Positions 25,171 to 32,746 of a DNA stretch of 46,712 nt are shown here, piece by piece. The translations under genes and the position numbers were made by a program. Source of the stretch: Desulfobacula sp. (GTDB lineage: Bacteria; Desulfobacterota; Desulfobacteria; Desulfobacterales; Desulfobacteraceae); contig NZ_JAUWQB010000020.1 of NCBI RefSeq assembly GCF_030611305.1, forward strand, positions 1-46,712, written 5' to 3'. The notes beneath the pieces were generated by a model that was not told the DNA's origin, searched no databases, and saw only the letters and a list, made by a program, of their open reading frames with translations. How positions within the stretch are numbered: the first letter of the stretch is position 1; every line of letters starts with the position of its first letter.

Positions 25171-25292
25171 GAAGGTCGTCTCTCCTGTTTCAGGTTATAA
25201 TGAATGCGAAACTGGGTTTATTATTGGTTTATTACACTTGGGGAAGGAGAATTCAAGGGTTTTTGAATTTAGATAAACAACGTTTTTAGATA
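24979..25292 (-). repeat. Duplicated gene-plus-upstream segment, copy B
   Basis: This matches copy A (10543-10852) in the gene and in about 120 bp of upstream DNA, including the CAGGTTAT and AATTCAAGGGTTTT stretches. The non-coding part is at least as well conserved as the N-terminal coding half, which suggests a selected control region or recent common origin. Confidence 0.75.
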
Positions 25293-25370
25293 AACCACTT
25301 AGGAGTTATCCATAATCCGCAAATATAAGGACTAACATGCCGCTTAAAATTTAAAAATAATTTTTAATGC

Positions 25371-25429
25371 TTGACTTCTAATCGACATTCTAATATTGTA
25401 CTTAGATTGTGCTATATTGTAATAGCACA
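25371..25429 (+). promoter_or_regulatory. Cold-shock gene promoter and leader hairpin
   Basis: TTGACT (25371-25376), 17 nt, TATTGT (25394-25399) forms a sigma70-like promoter. Just after it, TGTGCTAT (25408-25415) and ATAGCACA (25422-25429) form a perfect 8-bp inverted repeat with a 6-nt loop. The resulting leader of about 125 nt is typical of cold-shock genes, whose 5' RNA controls translation with temperature. Confidence 0.6.
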
Positions 25430-25531
25430 TAGGTTTCCCTCCCAAGGTGTATATTCCCGACAATAAAAAGCGGCATTACCCCCAAAGTTAGAAACTTGTA
25501 TTTTTTTATTTTTTTTTAGGAGATTGCCAAC

Positions 25532-25735
25532 ATGGCTAATGGTACAGTAAAGTGGTTTAACGACTCAAAAGGTTTTGGATTTATCGAACAAGAAGACGGC
25601 GGAAAAGATGTATTCGTACATCACTCAGGCATTAACACAACAGGTTTTAAATCCCTCAATGAAGGGGACCGCGTTTCTTTCGACATCGAAGAAGGACAGA
25701 AAGGTCCTGCAGCAGCAAATGTAACCGTTGTTTAG
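25532..25735 (+). CDS. cspA: Cold-shock protein (CspA family)
   Basis: The 67-residue single cold-shock domain has RNP1 KGFGFIE at residues 13-19 and RNP2 VFVHH at 27-31. It binds single-stranded RNA and DNA in the cytoplasm as an RNA chaperone. TAGGAGA precedes the ATG. A long leader and a strong terminator frame it as a single-gene unit. The exact csp paralogue cannot be assigned. Confidence 0.95.
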   Translation: MANGTVKWFNDSKGFGFIEQEDGGKDVFVHHSGINTTGFKSLNEGDRVSFDIEEGQKGPAAANVTVV

Positions 25736-25784
25736 GTAACAGTTTTTTTTGCTTAAAAAAGTCATCTTGATGACTTGAAAAATA

Positions 25785-25826
25785 AAAGACCCTGAACAAG
25801 ATATCGTTCGGGGTCTTTCTGTTTTT
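25785..25826. terminator. Bidirectional rho-independent terminator
   Basis: AAAGACCC (25785-25792) pairs with GGGTCTTT (25811-25818), extended by GAAC/GTTC. TTTTT follows at 25822-25826 and A-runs precede it on the other side. It would end both the cold-shock gene and the convergent rhodanese gene. Confidence 0.8.
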
Positions 25827-25832
25827 AGGAAA

Positions 25833-26339
25833 TCATCCGTTTTCGTTTTCGCATTCAATTTTCGTGATTCCTAAAGACCGGACAATTTTTTTATATCCAG
25901 AGGAGAGCAATCTCTTGCTCTTTTTAACAATCAGCATTGAGTTCAGGATTGGACAAATTGAGAATCCATGTACTTTATTGGCATTTTCCGCAAATGGGTA
26001 TTCAAATTCTTCCCATAGCAGTGTACCGCCAATAAGGTTGTGGACTTTTTGGAAACCGAGCTGTTTCATCAATTTCGTTGCTATTTTGCTTCGCCCGCCG
26101 ACGGTGCAATAAACCAGGTATGCCTTGGTTTTATCAAGGGAATTGATAACGGACTTAAAAGATCTTGAAATAAAACTGTGATTTACTGCATTTTCAAGAT
26201 GCCGGTCCTTAAACTCCTTTGCAGTGCAAACATCAAGGATAACCAGATTCTGATTGCCTTTGCTAATGAGGTCCATAGCCTGGTTGGGGTTTAGATCGTC
26301 GGTTACTTCCATTTTTTTTAAAATTTGTGTGTTTAACAT
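25833..26339 (-). CDS. Rhodanese domain protein with C-terminal extension
   Basis: The 168-residue protein has a rhodanese domain (residues about 15-115): LVILDVCTAKEFKDRHL, and the active-site loop VYCTVGGRS with Cys78. The last 55 residues (KVHGFSICPILNSMLIVKKS onward) form a basic extension of unknown role. It lacks a signal peptide and would handle persulfide sulfur in the cytoplasm. It follows an ArsR remnant, and a palindromic operator lies between the two. AGGAGG precedes the ATG. Confidence 0.88.
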   Translation of the reverse strand: MLNTQILKKMEVTDDLNPNQAMDLISKGNQNLVILDVCTAKEFKDRHLENAVNHSFISRSFKSVINSLDKTKAYLVYCTVGGRSKIATKLMKQLGFQKVHNLIGGTLLWEEFEYPFAENANKVHGFSICPILNSMLIVKKSKRLLSSGYKKIVRSLGITKIECENENG

Positions 26340-26375
26340 AATTTTACCTCCTTTTTTAGGTTTATTCTATATTTC

Positions 26376-26395
26376 TAAATATTTCGAAATATTTA
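26376..26395. promoter_or_regulatory. 20-nt palindrome between the ArsR remnant and rhodanese gene
   Basis: TAAATATTTCGAAATATTTA is a perfect palindrome 36 bp upstream of the rhodanese ATG. Its half-site ATATTT/AAATAT recurs in the inverted repeat at 26569-26594. ArsR-family operators have this AT-rich imperfect-palindrome form. Confidence 0.6.
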
Positions 26396-26406
26396 AGCAA
26401 ATTTTT

Positions 26407-26532
26407 TTAGCGTTTACAATTTTCTCCAGTACAGCATTCAGATTTAAGAAAGTCTACAAGTTCGTTCAGGACTTCAAGTCGTGTGATGTGCCCAAGTTCT
26501 ACCAATTTTTTTGCCGCAATTTCATTTTTCAT
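26407..26532 (-). pseudogene. ArsR-family regulator reduced to 41 codons by an internal deletion
   Basis: The minus strand encodes MKNEIAAKKLVELGHITRLE, the start of ArsR-type winged-helix repressors, then directly FLKSECCTGENCK, which resembles the Cys-rich tail of such proteins. The helix-turn-helix and wing (about 60 residues in a normal ArsR) are missing, and the reading stays in frame. It cannot bind DNA in the usual way. It may be a pseudogene or a residual Cys peptide. It precedes the rhodanese gene in the same direction. Confidence 0.6.
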
Positions 26533-26538
26533 GACCCA

Positions 26539-26594
26539 AGTATAAAGATCAAAAAACGAGTTGTCAACTATATTTTTAGAATTATCGAAATATA
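26539..26594 (-). promoter_or_regulatory. Strong promoter and operator-like repeat upstream of the ArsR remnant
   Basis: On the minus strand TTGACA (26567-26562), 17 nt, TATACT (26544-26539) is a near-consensus promoter. The ATG of the ArsR remnant follows only 6 nt after the -10, so the mRNA would be leaderless. The inverted repeat TATATTT/AAATATA (26569-26575 and 26588-26594) abuts the -35. Confidence 0.65.
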
Positions 26595-26791
26595 AATTAT
26601 AGTTGCCGCTTTATTTGTTTTATATATTTATGCTGAGGAGCATAATTGTCCTCGATAATGTTACCTTTGCAAATTTTAATATTTATTTACAGGTATTTTT
26701 AAAATTGTTACGAAATGATTACTTGCAATCCAAATATGATGGAAATACAATCAATAATTATATTTAATCAACCAAAACAAAGGGGGAATTC

Positions 26792-26893
26792 ATGGCTAAA
26801 GGAAGAGATACTCAAAAAAAAGTTAAGAAAAAATCAGAAAAAACGTTGAAAGAAAAGCGCAAAGATAAGAAAGCCAAAAAGGGTAAGATTTAA
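26792..26893 (+). CDS. Very basic 33-residue peptide
   Basis: An ATG preceded by AAAGGGGG encodes a peptide starting MAKGRDTQKKVKKK, with about half of its residues Lys or Arg and no Cys. Similar short Lys-rich proteins occur in many anaerobes. Nucleic-acid or ribosome binding is plausible but unproven. Confidence 0.6.
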   Translation: MAKGRDTQKKVKKKSEKTLKEKRKDKKAKKGKI

Positions 26894-26987
26894 CATTTTA
26901 ATCAAATGATTTTTAAGACTGATAAGACTTTCAGAGCTTTATTCCTATGGTGTTCAATGTCAGACTATTCAATGAAGGGAGGGTGAA

Positions 26988-27299
26988 ATGGCTTTCTGGA
27001 ACTTAGGCACCTTAAAATTGGAAGAATTCAGGCCGGGTATTATGAGCAAGGCGGAATTTGGAGATAACTTGATTATGGTATGTATGGAAATTGGTGAAGG
27101 AAAAGAAGATGCAGGACACAAACATACTTTTGATCAGTGCGGTATGGTTTTAGAGGGACAAATACAAATGTTTATTGGTGAAGACTATAGATTACTCAAG
27201 CCTAACGAGTCTTATTTTATACCATCAGGGGAACAACATGGTTGGAAAACCTTCGATAAGTCAGTAAAGGTTTTGGACGTGTCATTAAAACAGCCTTAA
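26988..27299 (+). CDS. Cupin-domain protein
   Basis: The 103-residue single-domain cupin has a metal site formed by His44, His46 and Gln50 (AGHKHTFDQ) and His84 (GEQHGWK). GGAGGGTG precedes the ATG. Small cupins act as isomerases, dioxygenases or sensors; the substrate is unknown. It converges with the nitroreductase operon. Confidence 0.85.
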   Translation: MAFWNLGTLKLEEFRPGIMSKAEFGDNLIMVCMEIGEGKEDAGHKHTFDQCGMVLEGQIQMFIGEDYRLLKPNESYFIPSGEQHGWKTFDKSVKVLDVSLKQP

Positions 27300-27441
27300 G
27301 AATTAAGTGATCTTCCTCCTAAAAAGTGGATACAGGTGTTGAAGATTTGTTTAGCTCAATATCAATTTTTGAAACAATAATTAGACAGGACCATAAAAAT
27401 GTATAATTCCATGGCCCTGTGCTTAATCACAAAGCAATAAA

Positions 27442-28071
27442 CTAAAACGAAACCACTATCTCATTATATTTTTTTCTCCATTTTGCTGGATGTAATTCTA
27501 AATCAGGTTGTTTGTATCCAACTGCAAGCAACAGCGGTATCCAAAAATTATCAGGAATCTTAAATTCTTTTTTAACGGCCTCATGGTCGAATCCATCCAT
27601 GGGGTGAGTTTCAAGCCCCAAGCTCGTTGCGGCATACATCAGACTCATTGCAAAAAATCCAGTGTTCTTGGCAGCAAAAGCAAGATTGGCATCCGGGCTC
27701 CAGTTGTAAAGAGACTTTGTGGCATTGAGAAACCATTCCCGCTGTTCCAATTGCATTGACCCTGTTTCAAGACTTTTTTTCCAGTTTTTTTCAAAAGTCG
27801 GGTGGTCTTCCTGCCATCCATCCATGTCTGCAAGAACAATCAGAACAATTGGAGCCTCGACAACCTTGGGTTGATCCCAAGCCAAGATTTTTAACCTTTC
27901 CTTTTCTTTCAGGGTCTTCAGTACCATGAGATTCCATGGTTGCAGATTAAAACTCGATGGTGTATTGCTTGCCAGTTCAATCATTTTAATCAAATTATCT
28001 TCTGAAATATTTCTCTTTGGATCAAAGAAATTTATAGAACGTCTTTTTTGTACGATGTCTTGAAAATTCAT
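27442..28071 (-). CDS. Nitroreductase family protein
   Basis: The 209-residue FMN-dependent enzyme begins with the family signature DIVQKRRSINFFDPKRNIS and has ASNTPSSFNLQPWNLMVLK in the flavin site. It is likely an NAD(P)H-dependent quinone or nitroaromatic reductase. It is the third gene of a MarR-pirin-nitroreductase unit, 29 bp after pirin, which points to an electrophile or quinone response. GGAGAT lies before the ATG. Confidence 0.92.
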   Translation of the reverse strand: MNFQDIVQKRRSINFFDPKRNISEDNLIKMIELASNTPSSFNLQPWNLMVLKTLKEKERLKILAWDQPKVVEAPIVLIVLADMDGWQEDHPTFEKNWKKSLETGSMQLEQREWFLNATKSLYNWSPDANLAFAAKNTGFFAMSLMYAATSLGLETHPMDGFDHEAVKKEFKIPDNFWIPLLLAVGYKQPDLELHPAKWRKKYNEIVVSF

Positions 28072-28100
28072 AAGTATCTCCTTAAAGTCATTTAAGTTTT

Positions 28101-28805
28101 CTAATTGTATGCCGGAACATCAATCAGAATTAAATCTGAACTATCAACTGCGGTAATTGAAAGTTTAGTTTCATTACTGATTCTTGCCTGATCATTTTTT
28201 TTTAATTTTTCGCCATTTATTTCAATTTGGCCGCTTATCACATAAATAAAGGGCATCCTATTATCATATAGGTAACAGTCAACAGCCTTGCCTTTATCCA
28301 ATTGAGCACGATATAGTGACGCATCGGTATTTAATTTTACGATACTTTCATCCGGCTTGTTTGATGCCACAATAGCCAGTTTGTTTTTCCACAATTCCGG
28401 GTTGTAGGTTTTCTGGTCATAAGAAGGCTCAAGGCGATTTTTGTCCGGCTTAATCCAGATTTGGTAAAAATGTACAGGTTTATCACTTGAATTTTTTTCA
28501 GAATGAAATAATCCTGTACCTGCGGTCATTCGTTGTACATCATTTTTCCGAATGACTGTTTCGTTCCCCATGGTATCCTTATGCGTCATCTCTCCATCGA
28601 GAATAATGGAAACAATTTCCATCTCTTCATGGGGGTGGATATCAAAACCGGTATGGGCATCGACAACATCATCATTGAAAACCCGGAGCATGCCATGTGA
28701 GACATTTTTCGGATCATGGTAGTTGCTGAAAGAAAACAGCCAGTAAGTTTTAAGCCATCCCATGTCGCTAAAGTGCCTGTCTTTTGATTTGATTATATTT
28801 ATCAT
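28101..28805 (-). CDS. Pirin family protein (putative quercetinase)
   Basis: The 234-residue bicupin has all four pirin metal ligands: His57, His59 (DIHPHEEME), His101 and Glu103 (GLFHSEKN). Bacterial pirins such as YhhW degrade quercetin or modulate redox metabolism. It lies between the MarR regulator (33 bp) and the nitroreductase (29 bp) in one operon. It has normal length. Confidence 0.92.
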   Translation of the reverse strand: MINIIKSKDRHFSDMGWLKTYWLFSFSNYHDPKNVSHGMLRVFNDDVVDAHTGFDIHPHEEMEIVSIILDGEMTHKDTMGNETVIRKNDVQRMTAGTGLFHSEKNSSDKPVHFYQIWIKPDKNRLEPSYDQKTYNPELWKNKLAIVASNKPDESIVKLNTDASLYRAQLDKGKAVDCYLYDNRMPFIYVISGQIEINGEKLKKNDQARISNETKLSITAVDSSDLILIDVPAYN

Positions 28806-28838
28806 GATAACTCTCTTTTTATTTGAATCTACGCTTTA

Positions 28839-29285
28839 TCATTTATTTTTGGTTCCTAATTTTTTCAATAATAAGCCCAGTGTGTGCTGTTCTTCAGGTT
28901 CAAGAACAGAAAAGACTTTTAGGGCTGTTTTTGAATGACCCGGAAATATTTTTTTAATCAGATCATGACCCAACCCAGTAAGCGTTATAGTCAACCTGCG
29001 CCTGTCATCGGGATCTTTTGTCCGTTTAACAAGATCTCTTTTTTCAAGATTATCAATCACCAGAGTGATATTTCCGCTGGTTTTTAAAATTTTGTCACCG
29101 ATATCCTTCTGGCTTAATGGTCCCAAATGGTGCAGGGCCTCTAAAACACCAAACTGACTGATGGATAGTTTATGATTTTGAAGGTGCTTATGCATCTTTT
29201 CTGTTACGGTATTGGTCGCCCTCATCAGTCGGGTATAAAGATTTAGAATTCTTGTTTCATGTTCCAAATTTTTAATAGGCATCAT
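28839..29285 (-). CDS. MarR family transcriptional regulator
   Basis: The product of about 148 residues has the MarR winged helix: ISQFGVLEALHHLGPLSQKD, ILKTSGNITLVIDNLEKRDL as the recognition helix, and the wing DPDDRRRLTITLT. The start at 29285 is preferred because GAGGTGA lies just upstream; an earlier ATG at 29303 falls in the operator palindrome. It is the first gene of the pirin-nitroreductase operon and probably represses it until a phenolic or quinone ligand binds. Confidence 0.92.
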   Translation of the reverse strand: MMPIKNLEHETRILNLYTRLMRATNTVTEKMHKHLQNHKLSISQFGVLEALHHLGPLSQKDIGDKILKTSGNITLVIDNLEKRDLVKRTKDPDDRRRLTITLTGLGHDLIKKIFPGHSKTALKVFSVLEPEEQHTLGLLLKKLGTKNK

Positions 29286-29302
29286 AATCACCTCAACGTT
29301 CA

Positions 29303-29322
29303 TTAGTTTAATATTAAGCTAA
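29303..29322. promoter_or_regulatory. MarR operator candidate
   Basis: TTAGTTTAATATTAAGCTAA is a 20-nt palindrome with one mismatched pair, 17 bp upstream of the marR start. MarR proteins bind such AT-rich palindromes over their own promoters. TTGACT at 29344-29339 on the minus strand could be the -35 element. Confidence 0.6.
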
Positions 29323-29378
29323 TCAACATTAAACATAAGTCAAGTTATCTGACAATAACGTGAAAAAATAATGATTAA

Positions 29379-29410
29379 AAATTTACTGAGCACTTCTGGC
29401 TACAATCCGC
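29379..29410. repeat. Dispersed 21-bp repeat, copy 2
   Basis: Positions 29379-29399 are identical to 24218-24238. The continuation ACTTCTGGCTACAATCCGC (29392-29410) matches 8988-9006 with one difference. It lies between the marR promoter and the thioesterase gene. Confidence 0.7.
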
Positions 29411-29476
29411 ACAGATTAGGATGGAGAATGCTCGATTTTTATCGGCTTCTTTATTGCTTTTTATTCTTGAATCTAA

Positions 29477-29905
29477 TCAGGCAGGTGAAAACTGAGATGA
29501 AAACGCCTCCGGGGGAGTCGTAATCTTGTTTTTGGTAAAGTCAAAGAAAACAATGCCTGTTTTTGCAAGTATGACCACGTCACCGGTTTTTATATTTGTT
29601 ACCTTGTAAAATATATCACACCCATATTTGTTAAACCCACCCGCACCTATTTCAAATTTCAATTTATCGCCATAAAACGATTGCGATTTATATGAAACAG
29701 CAAGGTCTGAAATAACTAACGCTTTTCCAGCAATATCTGATTTTGAAAAACCGAAACTTTTCAGAAACCTTACCCTTGCTTCATGAATAAGGGAAACAAA
29801 TGCATCATCTCCAACATGGTTACCATAATTTATATCTGTAAGTCTTACCGCAAGTTCAGTTTCAAAAATAAAATCTTCTATCATTTTAATTTCAGTTCGT
29901 TCCAT
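29477..29905 (-). CDS. Acyl-CoA thioesterase, 4HBT hotdog family
   Basis: The 142-residue hotdog protein has the family segment VRLTDINYGNHVGDDAFVSL, with the catalytic-region Asp and His, followed by the central helix HEARVRFLKSFGF. It hydrolyses an acyl-CoA thioester; the chain specificity is unknown. AAGGAAG precedes the first ATG. It is transcribed alone on the minus strand. Confidence 0.88.
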   Translation of the reverse strand: MERTEIKMIEDFIFETELAVRLTDINYGNHVGDDAFVSLIHEARVRFLKSFGFSKSDIAGKALVISDLAVSYKSQSFYGDKLKFEIGAGGFNKYGCDIFYKVTNIKTGDVVILAKTGIVFFDFTKNKITTPPEAFSSQFSPA

Positions 29906-30077
29906 GATCTTCCTTTATTTTAACACTTGCTTGAAATCATCTGGGATTAACATTCTCTTTTATTTCCTTAGAGGCATACTCCTCAGTTGTCAAGAACAAA
30001 TTGTTTAAATGAGATGGTATCATTGCTATTTTTAATCATAATAGTCTGAAGATTAAAGCAAAAAAATATCCTCGATT

Positions 30078-30965
30078 TTAACGTCGGTTTACAAGGTATA
30101 TCCCTGTCCCTACCAGAACAAGAGCACATATAAGGTATAGGGTTATCTGTTCGTTGAGAAATACAGCCCCGGCAATTACCCCGAAAAAAGGTGTTAAAAA
30201 AGTGAATGATGCCAGCCTTGATACAGCGTAATTGCTGATCAGCCAGAACCAGGCAATATAGGTGATAAAAGCGATCCAGACAATTTGGTAAAAAAGACTT
30301 GTGATAACTAAAGGAGTCATGCTTGTGATACCCGGCTCTCCGAATGCCAGGGAGACGGCAGGAAGAACTATTGCAGAAACAGCAAGCTGGTATAAAAGTG
30401 TTTTGCTCGGCGCAATAGACGCAAGGGGGCCTGCTTTTATCACGACGGTTGTTGCACCCCAGATGATTGCCGCACCGGTCAGCATGACATCCCCGATGAG
30501 CATCTGTCTGGTGGGAAGGTTTAAGGATTCATTGAATGCGACAATTATGCCGATAAAGGCCAGGCAAAGACCGGACAGCTGGATTTTGTTGAGTTTTTCT
30601 CCGGGAATGAAGAGCTGGGCACCTAAGGCTACAGCAAATGGTGATGTGTTCAGAAAAATGACTGCCCGTGATGCATTGGTGAAATCAAGACCCCAGTAGA
30701 TCAGAATAAATTCTAATGAAAAGAGAAGACCGGCAGCGATTCCCCACCAAAGGGTATTGTCTTTTGCCAGGACAGGAATGCGGCGTATGTTCATCCATAT
30801 CAGCACTAGCATGGTTGCACCGATTGACCGGATACCGGCCTGGAGAACCGGAGAGATACTCTCAATTGCAACCTTAATGGCCACCTGGTTAAAACCCCAG
30901 CTTGCACAAAGAATTATAAGCAGCAGCACCCCTTTAAAATCTAAAGCAGCATTATTGGGTTTCAT
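30078..30965 (-). CDS. EamA/DMT family permease
   Basis: The 295-residue protein has ten predicted membrane helices as two EamA repeats (first ILCASWGFNQVAIK, second GAAIIWGATTVVIKAG). Members export amino acids, metabolites or drugs across the inner membrane. No ribosome site is obvious before the ATG. It is the first of three EamA permeases in 5 kb. Confidence 0.9.
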   Translation of the reverse strand: MKPNNAALDFKGVLLLIILCASWGFNQVAIKVAIESISPVLQAGIRSIGATMLVLIWMNIRRIPVLAKDNTLWWGIAAGLLFSLEFILIYWGLDFTNASRAVIFLNTSPFAVALGAQLFIPGEKLNKIQLSGLCLAFIGIIVAFNESLNLPTRQMLIGDVMLTGAAIIWGATTVVIKAGPLASIAPSKTLLYQLAVSAIVLPAVSLAFGEPGITSMTPLVITSLFYQIVWIAFITYIAWFWLISNYAVSRLASFTFLTPFFGVIAGAVFLNEQITLYLICALVLVGTGIYLVNRR

Positions 30966-31146
30966 AATGGATTTATGCCTTTAAAATAAATAAAAATCAA
31001 TGAATTAAATAGCCAGAGCAGGACATTCTTCAGAAAACATGTTCTTTTGAATCTTTTTTTTATATGGTACTATTTCTTATGCGACTTTTTTCAAAACATC
31101 CAATCAGTTTTTTAATATTGTTTTTATATCGTCCAGTGTTTTCGTT

Positions 31147-31509
31147 TTGATATATTTGTTTTTGGCAAATTGCACATTGATGCTACACTTCGCGTTTATC
31201 CTGTTTGTGGTGTTCGGCGGCCTGCTCATTTTTTACAGGAAATGGATGTCATGGCTGCACATTCCTGCGGTTTTCTGGGCAGTGCTTATTGAATTTGCCG
31301 GCTGGATCTGCCCCCTGACGCCACTGGAAAACCATTTCAGGACTCTGGCCGGGCAAAGCTGGTATGATCATGGGTTTATTCACCATTATTTATTGAAGAT
31401 TATTTACCCTGACGGGCTGACACGGCAGGTTCAGATTTTTCTCGGGCTCGGGGTGTTGACTTTTAATTTACTTGTTTATGCTGTTTATTTAAAAAAAAGA
31501 AAGGTGTAA
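31147..31509 (+). CDS. DUF2784 family membrane protein
   Basis: The 120-residue protein has three or four membrane helices and the DUF2784 pattern LHFAFILFVVFGG, RKWMSWLHIPAVFWAVLIEF and CPLTPLENHFR. The first possible start is a TTG at 31147; an ATG inside (residue 12) would shorten the first helix. The function is unknown. It is divergent from the first EamA gene and convergent with the second. Confidence 0.85.
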   Translation: MIYLFLANCTLMLHFAFILFVVFGGLLIFYRKWMSWLHIPAVFWAVLIEFAGWICPLTPLENHFRTLAGQSWYDHGFIHHYLLKIIYPDGLTRQVQIFLGLGVLTFNLLVYAVYLKKRKV

Positions 31510-31618
31510 ATAAAAAATAATAATCAAAAAGCGAATTCACCATCTTTCAAGCGAGTACTGCTGGTACTCTGACTAAATCAGTCACATTACATTCCCTGGT
31601 ATGATACTTTGATATAAT

Positions 31619-32533
31619 TTATTTCTTGTTTTTCGATTCATGATTCGTGACGATAATACCGGAAAAAATAAATATCATGCTGTAGAAATGAATCATGCCG
31701 ATGCTCTCATGCAAAAAAATATATCCTAAAAAACCAGCGAAGAGGGGAAGAGTATAATATACCATGCCTGCCTTTGAGGGGCCGAGTATGACAATGGATT
31801 TATTCCACAGCACAAAGGCACACAGCGATGCAAAGATCCCGACATAAAGAATTGCCGGGATGGTGGTTTGATTTAAAAAGGATTGATGGACCGTGGACAG
31901 CTCCCATAAGAAAAATGGAAACAAAAAAACCAGTCCCAAGATAAAAGTGGAAAGCTGCAACGCCTTAATACTCAAACCTTCCGGCTTATTTTTTAAAAAA
32001 AGGCTGTAAACGGCGAATATGATCGACGCTGTTAACATCCAGACATCACCAATAGTGAAAGAAATACTTAAGAGGGTGGAGATTTTCCCTTTTGTGATCA
32101 GAAACAGGACACCGCTTAAAACGATTGTGATGCCAACCCCTTTTTTGACGGTTAAAACTTCGTTATAGAGAAATCTGGAAAAGAGGATAATAAATATGGG
32201 AAATGTGATGGAAATAAGCGAGAGATTCATTGCCGTTGTTGTCTGCGCTGCAAAATAAATAAGGGTGTTGAAGGTTGTAATGCCCAGAAAGGATGTGATT
32301 GAAAAGTATGTGATATGTTTTTTTATGATCGGCCATTCCTGAATAAGATTTTTGATGGCAAAGGGTGTGAAAACAATCACTGCCACCATCCATCTGCAGA
32401 AAGCAAGGCTGACAGGCGGGATACTGTCGCTGAGCCCTCGTGCGACGATAAAATTTCCTGACCACATGGCTGTGGCACCAATGGCAAAAAGATAACCGGC
32501 AAAAACCGAATGTTTTTTGAGTATGTCGGACAT
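31619..32533 (-). CDS. EamA/DMT family permease
   Basis: The 304-residue product has ten membrane helices in two EamA repeats (FAIGATAMWSGNFIVARGL, LTASIIFAVYSLFLKN). The ATG at 32533 is chosen because AAAGGAGG lies upstream; an in-frame ATG at 32626 has no such site and adds a non-membrane leader. The substrate is unknown. It is divergent from the MFS gene at 32747. Confidence 0.9.
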   Translation of the reverse strand: MSDILKKHSVFAGYLFAIGATAMWSGNFIVARGLSDSIPPVSLAFCRWMVAVIVFTPFAIKNLIQEWPIIKKHITYFSITSFLGITTFNTLIYFAAQTTTAMNLSLISITFPIFIILFSRFLYNEVLTVKKGVGITIVLSGVLFLITKGKISTLLSISFTIGDVWMLTASIIFAVYSLFLKNKPEGLSIKALQLSTFILGLVFLFPFFLWELSTVHQSFLNQTTIPAILYVGIFASLCAFVLWNKSIVILGPSKAGMVYYTLPLFAGFLGYIFLHESIGMIHFYSMIFIFSGIIVTNHESKNKK

Positions 32534-32746
32534 GTTCTGTTTCCTCCTTTCTGAATATAGCCTAATATGCCCTGGTTGTCCGAAAAAAAAGAGCACAGAA
32601 GCAAAAACATAAGAATTGTGTTTCAAAAAATGAAATATTCCTTTAAATTACAGGTTTTAATATATAAGAAAACAGCTCCATCTTGTTGTAAAGACAATCG
32701 GGCATCATATCAAATTGAGCATGAAAAAGGAGAACCACTAATATCA

